Source: DATKJS01 sp964551995 (GTDB taxonomy: Bacteria; Acidobacteriota; Aminicenantia; Aminicenantales; Saccharicenantaceae). Taken from it: a stretch of DNA of 64,000 bases. The DNA lies in NCBI GenBank assembly GCA_964551995.1, contig CAZKFD010000012.1:1-64000 (forward strand). The letters run 5' to 3'. The translations under genes were made by a program, and so were the position numbers. Positions within the stretch are counted from its first letter, which is position 1, and each line of letters begins with the position of its first letter. The notes beneath the pieces are model-generated. The model saw nothing but the letters and a program-made list of their open reading frames with translations, searched no databases and was not told the DNA's origin. Positions 16,630 to 25,503 of the stretch are shown piece after piece.

Positions 16630-17985
16630 TCACGAGCCGGACGGGCGCTTGTGAACGACGCCGCCCTTCATCACGAAGCGGACGTCGCGGACGGCCCGGA
16701 TGTCCACCGTGGGATCCCCGGGCACCGCGACGAGGTCGGCCAGGAAATCGGGCCGGATGCGGCCGAGCTCGTCCGGCATGCGGATGATCTTGGCGTTCAC
16801 GGCCGTCGCCGCCAGCAAGGCCTGGGAAGGCGTCATCCCGCCGCGGACCATCCACTCGAGCTCGCGGTAATTGGTGCCGTGGGCGTAGACGCCCACATCG
16901 CTGCCCAGCCCGATCGTGACCCCGGCCGCCACGGCGAACTTGAAAGCTTGAAGGGCCTGCTTCATGGCCGGCGTGGGCGGGTCGCCCGGCTTGTACCCGT
17001 CAAAATATTCCGCGTACGCCTCCTCGGCCGTCAGCGTCGGGAGGTAAGCCACGCCGTGCTGGGCCATCAGCAGGAACACGTCCTCGGTGCCGCCGTAGCC
17101 GTGCTCGATCGTGTCCACGCCGGCGACCGTCGCCCGGCGCATCCCCTCCGCCGTCGTCGCGTGCGCCGACACCGGCCGCCCCGCGGAGTGGGCTTCGGCC
17201 ACGAGGGTCCGCAGCTCCTCCTCGCTGAAGGTCGGCACGTCCCCGCCGACGCCGTGGCGGTAGTCCGCATACACCTTGACCCAGTCGGCGCCGTGCCCGA
17301 TCTGCTCGCGCACGGCCTTGATGATCTCGGTTGTGCCGCTCACCTCCTGCCCGCCCTTCGGCAGTTCGAGGTCCGGCGCGAAACCGGCCGGCCCCGGCCC
17401 GTAGCAGGCCGTGGCCACGATGGCCCGCGTCGCGACGAGCAGGCGCGGGCCCGGGATCAGGCCCTCCCGGACGGCGCGCTGGACGGACACGTCCCCGTAG
17501 CCCGCTCCCTCCGTGCCAAGGTCGCGCAGCAGCGTGAAGCCGGCCATCAGCGTGTCCCGGCAGTGGAGCACGGCCTCGATCGTCCGGTAGGCGAGGGGCT
17601 CCTTGAGGACCTGATCGTTCCAGAGCGTCTCGTTGTAGGGATGCAGGAAGATGTGCGAGTGGAGATCCATGAGCCCGGGCAGGAGGGTCATCCCGGCGAG
17701 GTCGATCCTCTCGGCGCCCGCGGGAACGGCAACCTGCAGCGCCGGCCCCACGGCCGCGATCCGCTCGCCCTTGACAAGCACGACCCAGCCTTCGTGAGCC
17801 CTGCCGTCCTCGGCGTCGAAAACCCGCGCCGGCCTGAGCAAGGTGACCGGGGCCCCGTTCCTGGCCGGCGCCGTCCGCGCCCCGGCGGCGATGCGCTGGC
17901 GGCCGGCCGCGGCGCCCAAGAGAGCGGCCGAGGCGAGGACAAAAACCGTGATCCTTCCCGCCCGCCGGATCCCGTCGTGTCTCAT
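16630..17985 (-). CDS. Secreted metal-dependent amidohydrolase (prolidase-like)
   Basis: This 451-residue protein has a signal peptide (about 1-30). It belongs to the amidohydrolase superfamily near imidazolonepropionase and Xaa-Pro dipeptidase groups. Metal ligands are visible as DLHSHIF (HxH, about 113-115), a Lys/His pair in DWVKVYADYRHG, VSAHATTAEG, IEHGYGG and the terminal Asp in GLGSDVGVY. The substrate is probably a cyclic amide or small peptide. ATG 17985 has AGGAGGAAGGG just upstream. It follows the M28 peptidase by 65 bp in a run of same-strand genes. Confidence 0.85.
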   Translation of the reverse strand: MRHDGIRRAGRITVFVLASAALLGAAAGRQRIAAGARTAPARNGAPVTLLRPARVFDAEDGRAHEGWVVLVKGERIAAVGPALQVAVPAGAERIDLAGMTLLPGLMDLHSHIFLHPYNETLWNDQVLKEPLAYRTIEAVLHCRDTLMAGFTLLRDLGTEGAGYGDVSVQRAVREGLIPGPRLLVATRAIVATACYGPGPAGFAPDLELPKGGQEVSGTTEIIKAVREQIGHGADWVKVYADYRHGVGGDVPTFSEEELRTLVAEAHSAGRPVSAHATTAEGMRRATVAGVDTIEHGYGGTEDVFLLMAQHGVAYLPTLTAEEAYAEYFDGYKPGDPPTPAMKQALQAFKFAVAAGVTIGLGSDVGVYAHGTNYRELEWMVRGGMTPSQALLAATAVNAKIIRMPDELGRIRPDFLADLVAVPGDPTVDIRAVRDVRFVMKGGVVHKRPSGS

Positions 17986-18050
17986 TTCCCTTCCTCCTCC
18001 GGCCCGCGGAAACGGCCGCGAGGCCGGTCTGCGGGCCGAAAAACGGTCCG

Positions 18051-20330
18051 TTATTTCAGCGCCGACCGGAGAACCTCCGTCGCCTTATCGATTTCTCCGC
18101 AGTAACCCTCCAGGGTCTCGGCGACGACGACGATCTGTCGGTCGGCCTCGTCCCAGAGCCGCGCCTCGATCGCCTCCCGGACCGCCGGGATGGTCTTGAC
18201 GCCGTAGCCCGTGTAAAAGCCGGGCGCATAGATTTCATGCACGTACCACGGGCGCCCCGGCAGCCCCGCGGGGTTCGTCAGGGCGCGCTCCGCCCGGAAG
18301 ACGATCTCGTTGAGCCGCTCCGCGCGGGCATCATCGAGCTTCCGGCCGCTTTCTGCGAGGTCGCGCTCCGCCTCCTGGTATGCGCCGGCGCACGCCTTGA
18401 GGCGGCTGACGGCGTTTTCAAGCGGCGCAAAATTCAGGAACGGGACCGGGCCCTGGGCCTTCGGCGGCCGCGAGACCTTCGTCGGATCCGCGACTTCGTC
18501 GAACAGGTTCATCCTGAGCTCCCGGTCGAGCGCGGCGGACTCGTCCCGCATGTCCTTGGTCAGCTTCTCGAGCTCATCCAGGTAGCCCGACACGGTCTGG
18601 GCGAAATCCGCGAAGTTGAAGGGCAGGATGTCCGCGTCGGCCAGGCGCAGGACGGCATGGCCGCCGGTTTCAGCGAGGGCCACTTCATACGCAAACGTGG
18701 GGTCGCCGAAGCGGACGAAATGGTCGAAGGAGTCGTAGATCGAATGGTACGCGCCGCCCTCGCCTTCCCCGCCGTAGCCGATGTTCAGCGAGGCGATGCC
18801 CAGGTGCTCGATGAAGGGCGTGTAATCGGAGCCCGAGCCGAGGGCGCCGATGTTCATGTCTCTCCGGGACGGACCGCCCTCCCCCGCCCCAGGTGAAGCG
18901 GTCAGGAGCCTCGCGGCCTGCGCGCGCTGCCAGACGCTGATGCTCTTCTCCGGATCCGGGATGTCCCGGATAACGCCGTTGATGAAGTGCTGCAGCGAAT
19001 GCGAGCCCTGCAGGAACACGAAACCCCGGCCATTCGAATCCGAATTGATGTAGGCGACCGCCTTCTGCTTGAGCTCGTCGGCGTGGGTCTCCACCCACTC
19101 CGTGGAGCCGATCAGCCCCGGTTCCTCGCCGTCCCAGGCGCAGTAGACGATGGTCCGTTTCGGCCGCCAGCCGGTCTTGAGGAGCGCGCCGAGCGCCAGC
19201 CCCTCCTCCATCGTCGCGATCTGGCCGCTCAGGGGGTCTTCCGCCCCGTTCACCCAGGCGTCGTGGTGGTTCCCGCGGATGACCCACTCGTCCGGATAAA
19301 TGCTCCCCTTGATCACGGCGACGACATCGTAGATCGGCTTGATATCCCAGTTGAAGGCGACCTTCAGGTGGACGCGGGCGGGCCCGGGCCCGACGTGGTA
19401 GGTCACCGGCAGGGCGCCCCGCCAGCGCTCCGGGGCGACCGGGCCGGCCAGGGCCTCGAGCAGCGGCCGCGCGTCATGATACGACAGCGGGAGGACGGGG
19501 ATCTTCGTCAACACCTTGATCTCGTTGACCGGGAGGTGCTTCACTCCCTTGGTCGCGCCGACGAACGGGGTCGAGGGGTCGCCGGAATAGAGGGGCATGT
19601 CCGCGACCGACCCTCTTTGGACTCCGTACTCGTTGCGCCACGCGCCTTTGGGATAGACGTCGCCGACGTAGTACCCGTCGTCTTTCGGATCGGAGTAGAT
19701 GAGGCAGCCGATGGCCCCGTGCTCGGCGGCCACCTTCGGCTTGATGCCTCTCCAGGACCCGCCGTAGCGGGCGATGACGATCTTGCCCCGGACGTCGACG
19801 CCCAGACTGTCGAGCTCATCGTAGTCGGCGGGGATCCCGTAGTTCACGTACACGAGGTCGCCGGTCACGTCGCCGTCGATCGAATATGCGTTGTACGTCG
19901 GCAGCTGCTCGGAGACCTGGCCCGAGGTCCTGTCCTCCTTCAGGGGAGGCTCCTTGAGGACGGCCGTGTACCTGACGGGCGATACCATTTCCACCAGGCG
20001 TGTCTTGGGAGTCGGGAACAGGGCGCTGAACTCCTCGATACGGGCGTCGAATCCCCAGGCCCGGTACTGGGAGAGGATGAACTCGGCGTTGTCCCGGTCA
20101 TAGGGAGAGCCGACGTGGTGGGGCCGCGCGCTGAGACGTTCAAGCCGGGCCCTCATGTCGGCCGCGGAGAGATGCGCATCGAACTGTTTTTCCAGAGCCC
20201 GGGCCGCAGAAGTGTTCTGTGCGGGCGACGGGTTCTGGGCCGGCGCGGGGGCGCCGACGAGCCAGGGAACGAGAGCCGCGAGAAGGGCCCACTTGGCGAG
20301 CTGTTTCATGGTCTGCCTGCCTTTCACCAT
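18051..20330 (-). CDS. Secreted M28 peptidase, glutamate carboxypeptidase II-like
   Basis: This ~759-residue protein has a signal peptide (about 8-32). The domain order matches the PSMA/transferrin-receptor group: a PA domain (~130-310), an M28 zinc peptidase core (~330-560) and a helical C-terminal dimerisation domain (~590-750). Catalytic elements include RGNHHDAW (zinc His and Asp), AWDGEEPGLIGS (general-base Glu) and NSDSNGRG. It should release C-terminal acidic or other residues from small peptides. ATG 20330 is preceded by AAGGA 7 nt away, 13 nt after the stop of the BNR gene; ATG 20309 is an alternative. The tight spacing indicates co-transcription with the BNR protein. Confidence 0.88.
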   Translation of the reverse strand: MVKGRQTMKQLAKWALLAALVPWLVGAPAPAQNPSPAQNTSAARALEKQFDAHLSAADMRARLERLSARPHHVGSPYDRDNAEFILSQYRAWGFDARIEEFSALFPTPKTRLVEMVSPVRYTAVLKEPPLKEDRTSGQVSEQLPTYNAYSIDGDVTGDLVYVNYGIPADYDELDSLGVDVRGKIVIARYGGSWRGIKPKVAAEHGAIGCLIYSDPKDDGYYVGDVYPKGAWRNEYGVQRGSVADMPLYSGDPSTPFVGATKGVKHLPVNEIKVLTKIPVLPLSYHDARPLLEALAGPVAPERWRGALPVTYHVGPGPARVHLKVAFNWDIKPIYDVVAVIKGSIYPDEWVIRGNHHDAWVNGAEDPLSGQIATMEEGLALGALLKTGWRPKRTIVYCAWDGEEPGLIGSTEWVETHADELKQKAVAYINSDSNGRGFVFLQGSHSLQHFINGVIRDIPDPEKSISVWQRAQAARLLTASPGAGEGGPSRRDMNIGALGSGSDYTPFIEHLGIASLNIGYGGEGEGGAYHSIYDSFDHFVRFGDPTFAYEVALAETGGHAVLRLADADILPFNFADFAQTVSGYLDELEKLTKDMRDESAALDRELRMNLFDEVADPTKVSRPPKAQGPVPFLNFAPLENAVSRLKACAGAYQEAERDLAESGRKLDDARAERLNEIVFRAERALTNPAGLPGRPWYVHEIYAPGFYTGYGVKTIPAVREAIEARLWDEADRQIVVVAETLEGYCGEIDKATEVLRSALK

Positions 20331-20343
20331 TTCCGGTTCCTTA

Positions 20344-23300
20344 TCAATAATAGATCTCCCGGTTGACCGGGACCGTGGGAGGCGGCGCGCCCGTCGTGCG
20401 GAGGGGCGCAATCCCCCACTTTTCGAGCCCGGCGTTGAACGCCGGAAGGTCCGTGTCGATGAGCCGGCGGCAGAGCGCCTCGGTGGCCGCGATTTCCTTC
20501 TCGAATCCGGCGACGATGCCCAGCGCCGTCTCCGTCGGGCCGCAGTCGGCGGCGCCGGCCACGTCCCCCCCGCCCGGGCCGATCATCTGCGCCGTCCAGA
20601 TGAGGTTGAGATAGAGCTTGTATTGCTCGACATAATACTTGTCGTCGCTGAGCGCCTCAGCTCTCGAGATGAGGTGCGTGTACTCGATCTCCTGCATCTT
20701 CCGGTCGAACTCCTGGAGGCTCCGGACGAGCGGCGCCTTCGCCTTTTGCCCGGCCAGCGCTCGGCAGTCGTCCTCGATCTGCCGCCTCAGCCATTCGATC
20801 GTGTTCGTCATGTCGGCCACGGCGTTGATGTCATCATTGACGCGCAGCTGGAGCTTCACGATCTCCCGGATCTCCGCGTCCGTGGCGTGGGAGTCGGGCG
20901 GCAGGCGGACCTCGAGAGGCTGGGTCTCCGTCCGCCCGTCGACGTCGAGGCGCACGGTGTAGACCCCCGGCGCGGCCGTCGGACCGGGGATCGGGCGGAC
21001 CCCCCAGTGAGTGATGGGCCGCGTCACGGCGCCCCGGAAGCGCGGCTCTTCCCAGATGTGCGGGTTCTCGGGGGGCGTCGTGCGCAGCGCGACCTCGCGG
21101 GGCTCTTCGCCGTAGCGCAGGTCCCAGAAGACGCGGTTGAGGCCGACGGCCCCGCCCGCCGGCGCGATTTTGCGGATGAGAGCGCCGGTCTGGTCCAGGA
21201 TCTCGACCTGCGGCGGGTTCTGCGGGGCCTCGCGGAGAACATAGCTGATCTGGGCCCGCGCGCCCCGGGCCAGGCGGAAGGCCGGCCGCGGCGCGGCGAG
21301 CGCGACCAGAGCCCCGGAGGTCCCTTCGAGGAGCCCCTGTTCGAGGGGCGTGATGTCGTCCATGATGTAGAGCCCGCGCCCGTACGTAGACACGACCAGG
21401 TCATGGGCCGGCTTCTGCGCGACGATCCATGACACCGGGGCCGGGGGCAGCCCCTCCTTGAGCCTCTTCCAATGGGCCCCGTCGTCCAATGAATAATAGA
21501 GGGCGTTGCCCGTCCCGACGAACAGCATGCCCTTGCGGTTGGGGTTCTCGGCGACGACCCGTGCGTAGGCGAGCGGGCCCTTCGGGAGATCGCCGATGAT
21601 TTTGGTCCACGTCCGGCCGAAGTCGGTCGTCTTGTAGAGCCACGGATCGCGGTCGTCCATAAGGTGGAAATCGACGGCGATGTAGGCCGTGCCGGCGTCG
21701 AAGTGGGAGGGTTCGATCTTGGAGACCACGCCCCAAGGGGGCATCCCCGTGATGTTGCGCGTGACCTCGTTCCAGCTCCCTCCCCCGTTGTCGGTGTACC
21801 AGACCTTGCCGTCGTTCGTCCCCGCCCAGATCAGTCCCTTCTGGACCTCCGACGGCGCGATGGCGAAGACGACTTCGCCGTAGAACTGGCCGAGGTTGTC
21901 GCCGACGAGCCCCCCCGATGAGGCGAGGCGCTTCGGGTCCTGCGTCGAGAGGTCCGGGCTGATGACCGTCCAGCTCGAGCCGCCGTCCGTCGTCCGCAAA
22001 ATGACCTGGGCACCGAAGTAAACGGTGTTGTGGTCGAAGGGGTCGATGGCCAGCGGCGGGGTCCAGTGGGCTCGGAATTTGAGCTTGTCGGGCGGCGAGT
22101 CGAGCGTGTGCATCCACGGGCCGACGGAGCGGGCGAGCTTCGTCCGGAAGTCGTAGCGAGTCACCTCGAGGCCGTAGCATGTCGACCAGACGATGTTCGA
22201 GTCGGCCGGATCGGGGATCGTGAAGCCGGATTCGCAGCCGCCCAGCCCGTGGTCCCAGACACCGGCCGTTAGGCCCCCGCCGCGGCCGAAGCCGCGGAAC
22301 GCGCCCGCGGTCGTCTCGCCGGGAACGGCCTCGGGCGTCGTGCTCAGGCCGCGCATGGTCCCGTCGTCCTGCATGTTGCTGTAGATGTGGTAGGGGACGT
22401 CGTCGTCCACGGCGACGTGATACATCTGCCCGATCGGCAGAAAGATGCGCCGCGAGGTCCTCCCGTGATCGCTCGTCATGTACATCCCGCCGTCATCGGT
22501 CACGAAAATCCGGCCGGAGTTCTTCGGGTCGATCCAGATGTCGTGCGTGTCGCCGCCCCACGGCAGGGCCTGGAAGGATTGCCCTCCGTCCGTGGACTCG
22601 TGGAAGCTGCTGTTGGCCACGAAGACGTCGTCGGGATCGGTCGGCGACACGGCCAGGCGTATGTAGTATCCGGCGCGCCCAATGAGGGCCCGCTGCCAGC
22701 TCTTGACCTGCCAGTTGTTGCCCCCGTCGTCCGAGCGCCAGATCGAGCCCTGGTCGGACGTCTGAATGAGGGCGTAGACGCGCCGGGAATTCGTCGGCGC
22801 GACGGCCACGTCGATCTTCCCTACTGGAGGCTTGGGCAGGCCGTGCCCCTCGAGACGCTTCCACGTGGAGCCGCCGTCGCGGGAGACGTAGACGCCGCTG
22901 CCGGGGCCGCCGCTGAGCATGGCGTAGGTGTGCATCTCGACCTGCCACATGCCGGCGAACAGCACCTGCGGATCGTTCGGGTCCATGGCCAGACCCGAGC
23001 AGCCCGTGTTCGGGTTGACGAACAGCACCCGCTGCCAGGTCTTGCCGCCGTCCGTCGTGCGGTAGACGCCCCGCTCCTGCTGCGGGCCCGTGAGGCGGCC
23101 GAGCGCGGCGGCGAAGACGATGTCCGGGTCGGTCGGGTGGACGACGATGCGGCCGATGCGCCCGGTCTCATCGAGGCCCATGTGCGTCCAGGTCTTGCCG
23201 GCATCGGTCGATTTGTAGATGCCGTCGCCCATCATGTCCACATCGCGGATGGCCCAGGCCTCGCCGGTCCCGGCCCAGACGATGCTGGGGTTGGACGGAG

Positions 23301-23610
23301 ACACGGCCAGGGAGCCGATCGCGGCGACGGGCTCGTCGTCGAAGATAGGCGCCCAGTGATCGCCCCCGTCGGTCGTCTTCCAGGCTCCTCCCGAGGCCGC
23401 GCCGACATAGATCGTCTTCGGGTCGCCGGGGATCCCGGCGGCGGCCGAGATCCGGTTGCCCACGGCCGGCCCCATGAACCGGAACCTGAGGCCCTCGAGC
23501 GGCCTCTCGGCCGGCCTCGGCCCGCGCTGTGCGGAACCGGGTCCGAAGACGAGGGCGATCCCGAGGGACGCCAAAAGGATGTCGCGGACGCGACGACGGG
23601 TGGGTTTCAT
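20344..23610 (-). CDS. Secreted BNR / Asp-box repeat propeller protein (sortilin-like)
   Basis: This 1088-residue exported protein has a signal peptide (1-27). It carries about ten Asp-box repeats of the type S/T-x-D-G-G-x-T/S-W spread over residues ~50-700 (for example TTDGGDHW, STDAGKTW, TTDGGKTW, SRDGGSTW, SDDGGNNW, TDNGGGSW). These predict two beta-propellers of the sortilin/VPS10-glycosidase fold. A beta-domain and a helical tail (~900-1080) follow. Relatives are annotated as glycosyl-hydrolase-like or exo-alpha-sialidase-like, but no catalytic set is evident. ATG 23610 is chosen for the AGGAGG 4 nt upstream. It heads the minus-strand run of six genes and has a clear promoter. Confidence 0.85.
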   Translation of the reverse strand: MKPTRRRVRDILLASLGIALVFGPGSAQRGPRPAERPLEGLRFRFMGPAVGNRISAAAGIPGDPKTIYVGAASGGAWKTTDGGDHWAPIFDDEPVAAIGSLAVSPSNPSIVWAGTGEAWAIRDVDMMGDGIYKSTDAGKTWTHMGLDETGRIGRIVVHPTDPDIVFAAALGRLTGPQQERGVYRTTDGGKTWQRVLFVNPNTGCSGLAMDPNDPQVLFAGMWQVEMHTYAMLSGGPGSGVYVSRDGGSTWKRLEGHGLPKPPVGKIDVAVAPTNSRRVYALIQTSDQGSIWRSDDGGNNWQVKSWQRALIGRAGYYIRLAVSPTDPDDVFVANSSFHESTDGGQSFQALPWGGDTHDIWIDPKNSGRIFVTDDGGMYMTSDHGRTSRRIFLPIGQMYHVAVDDDVPYHIYSNMQDDGTMRGLSTTPEAVPGETTAGAFRGFGRGGGLTAGVWDHGLGGCESGFTIPDPADSNIVWSTCYGLEVTRYDFRTKLARSVGPWMHTLDSPPDKLKFRAHWTPPLAIDPFDHNTVYFGAQVILRTTDGGSSWTVISPDLSTQDPKRLASSGGLVGDNLGQFYGEVVFAIAPSEVQKGLIWAGTNDGKVWYTDNGGGSWNEVTRNITGMPPWGVVSKIEPSHFDAGTAYIAVDFHLMDDRDPWLYKTTDFGRTWTKIIGDLPKGPLAYARVVAENPNRKGMLFVGTGNALYYSLDDGAHWKRLKEGLPPAPVSWIVAQKPAHDLVVSTYGRGLYIMDDITPLEQGLLEGTSGALVALAAPRPAFRLARGARAQISYVLREAPQNPPQVEILDQTGALIRKIAPAGGAVGLNRVFWDLRYGEEPREVALRTTPPENPHIWEEPRFRGAVTRPITHWGVRPIPGPTAAPGVYTVRLDVDGRTETQPLEVRLPPDSHATDAEIREIVKLQLRVNDDINAVADMTNTIEWLRRQIEDDCRALAGQKAKAPLVRSLQEFDRKMQEIEYTHLISRAEALSDDKYYVEQYKLYLNLIWTAQMIGPGGGDVAGAADCGPTETALGIVAGFEKEIAATEALCRRLIDTDLPAFNAGLEKWGIAPLRTTGAPPPTVPVNREIYY

Positions 23611-23663
23611 GCGGCCTCCTTGCGGCAACGTGACCACATCTGCCATTGCAACTGCCTTCCCGC

Positions 23664-23693
23664 ATCATATTTCTTCGGGGCCGTCGGAGTCAA
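23664..23693 (-). promoter_or_regulatory. Promoter of BNR-peptidase-ABC gene run
   Basis: On the minus strand: TTGACT (23693-23688), 18-bp spacer, TATGAT (23669-23664). The leader to the ATG at 23610 is about 47 nt. Confidence 0.62.
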
Positions 23694-23708
23694 TGGCCCG
23701 CAAAGCGC

Positions 23709-23738
23709 TTGAACTCGGCCGCCTTTCGGATGTAAATA
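23709..23738 (+). promoter_or_regulatory. Possible promoter of C69 peptidase gene
   Basis: TTGAAC (23709-23714), 18-bp spacer, TAAATA (23733-23738). It is divergent from, and 15 bp away from, the BNR promoter. The -10 box is weaker than others in the window. Confidence 0.4.
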
Positions 23739-23811
23739 AAAGGCCATGCCCGGACGACGCCGCGGAACATCCGGCCGTCGACGGGCCATCCCGGAAAGGA
23801 GGCAAGGCCTC

Positions 23812-25446
23812 ATGAACATCAAGAGGAAGGCGGGACGGTTCTTCATCCTGGCGGTCCTCGCGGCGTCTCTGCCAGCGCTCTGTTTCCCCTGCACGTCCAT
23901 CATCGTGACCAAAGGCGCATCCGCCGACGGGTCCGTCATCATCACCTATTCCTGCGACGCGGAGTTTCTGGCCACGGTGCGGTTCATCCCGGCCACGGAC
24001 CACAAGCCCGGGGACACTGTCGTCCTCTACGGGCCAGGCGGCAAGCGCACGGAGATCCCCGAAGTCGCCCATACGTTCAGGGTCGTCGACTTCATGAACG
24101 AGTACCAGGTGGCCATCGGCGAGACGACTTTCGACGGCCGCCTCGATCTCGTGAATCCCGACGGTCTGATCGAGTCGTATTACCAGCTGATGATCATCGC
24201 TCTCCAGCGGGCCAAGACGGCCCGCGAGGCCGTCAAGATCATGACGGATCTCATCGACCAGTACGGCTATGCCAACACGGGCGAGACGATCTCCATCGGC
24301 GACAAGGAGGAGGCCTGGATCCTCGAGATGATCGGCGCCGGAAAAGGAGGACACGGGGCCGTCTGGGTGGCCCGGCGGATCCCCGACGGCATGATCTGCG
24401 CGCACGCCAACATGGCCCGGATCGGCGAGTTCCCGCTGAATGATCCCGAGAACTGCCTGTACTCGAAGAATGTCATCTCCCTGGCCGAGGAGAAGGGCTA
24501 TTACGACCCGAAGAGCGGACCGTTCAATTTCTCCCGCGTCTACAACCCGCCCGAAGAAGGCCAGGTGAAGTATTCCCTCCGCCGGGTCTGGAGCATCTTC
24601 CGACGGGCCGCGCCCTCGCTCAACCTCTCCCCCGATTTCAGCAGTTTCGTCAAGGGCGCCAAGCCCTACCCGCTCTGGATCAAGCCGGACAAGAAGCTCT
24701 CCGTCCGCGACGTCATGGCCCTTCACCGGGATCACTACGAGGGGACGCCCTTCGACATGACCAAGGACCTCACGGCCGGGCCCTTCGGGGCCCCGGACCG
24801 CTGGCGTCCCCTGGAGTGGACAGTCGACGGCAAGACGTACTCATGGGAGCGGCCGATCTCGGCCCAGCAGGTCGGGTTCGTCTTCGTCTCTCAGGCGAGG
24901 TCCTTCGTCCCCGACGTCGTGGGCGGGGTCTTCTGGTTCGGCATGGACAATCCCTACACGAACGTCTTCATCCCGCTTTACACCAGCATCACGGAACTCC
25001 CCCCGGCCTACACGAAGGGCGACTTGGGCGCCTTCAGCCGCGACTCCGCCTGGTGGACGTTCAACTTCGTCGCCAACTACGCGAACCTCCGCTACAGCGA
25101 CATGATCCAGGACATCCGGAAGGTCCAGACGGAGATCGAGGACCTCGAATTCGGCCTCCAGCCTGCGATCGAGCAGACGGCCAAGAATCTGCTGGGCACG
25201 CAACCCGAGCTCGTCCCGGTCTTCCTGACCCGCTACTGCCTTTCGAACGCCCAGACGGGTTTGGACGAATGGTGGAAGCTGGCCGACCGGCTGGTCACGA
25301 AATACAACGACGGCTACATACAGGACGACCAGGGCCGCCCCCACGAGGTCGGCTACCCGGCAGAGTGGCTGAAGAAGGAAGTCAAGGAGAACCCGGGGAA
25401 ATTCCTCATGAAGGAGCAGCCGAAAAAGAAGGACAAGGAGCTCTGA
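23812..25446 (+). CDS. Secreted C69 family dipeptidase
   Basis: This 544-residue protein of the Ntn-hydrolase dipeptidase family (PepD type) has a signal peptide at ~1-24. It is followed by Cys27 in CTSIIVTKGASADGS, which is the expected nucleophile exposed as the mature N-terminus after processing. Further family signatures: IGETTFDGR, GETISIGDKEEAWILEM and WVARRIPDG. It hydrolyses dipeptides, here in the periplasm or outside. ATG 23812 has AAAGGAGG 9 nt upstream. It is a single gene, divergent from the BNR unit and convergent with the S15 hydrolase, and adds to the set of secreted peptidases. Confidence 0.9.
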   Translation: MNIKRKAGRFFILAVLAASLPALCFPCTSIIVTKGASADGSVIITYSCDAEFLATVRFIPATDHKPGDTVVLYGPGGKRTEIPEVAHTFRVVDFMNEYQVAIGETTFDGRLDLVNPDGLIESYYQLMIIALQRAKTAREAVKIMTDLIDQYGYANTGETISIGDKEEAWILEMIGAGKGGHGAVWVARRIPDGMICAHANMARIGEFPLNDPENCLYSKNVISLAEEKGYYDPKSGPFNFSRVYNPPEEGQVKYSLRRVWSIFRRAAPSLNLSPDFSSFVKGAKPYPLWIKPDKKLSVRDVMALHRDHYEGTPFDMTKDLTAGPFGAPDRWRPLEWTVDGKTYSWERPISAQQVGFVFVSQARSFVPDVVGGVFWFGMDNPYTNVFIPLYTSITELPPAYTKGDLGAFSRDSAWWTFNFVANYANLRYSDMIQDIRKVQTEIEDLEFGLQPAIEQTAKNLLGTQPELVPVFLTRYCLSNAQTGLDEWWKLADRLVTKYNDGYIQDDQGRPHEVGYPAEWLKKEVKENPGKFLMKEQPKKKDKEL

Positions 25447-25503
25447 CCGGAAACCGCCCCGGCCCGGCGGCGGGCGGCCGCGGCGTCGTCCCGGGCCCGG
25501 CCG

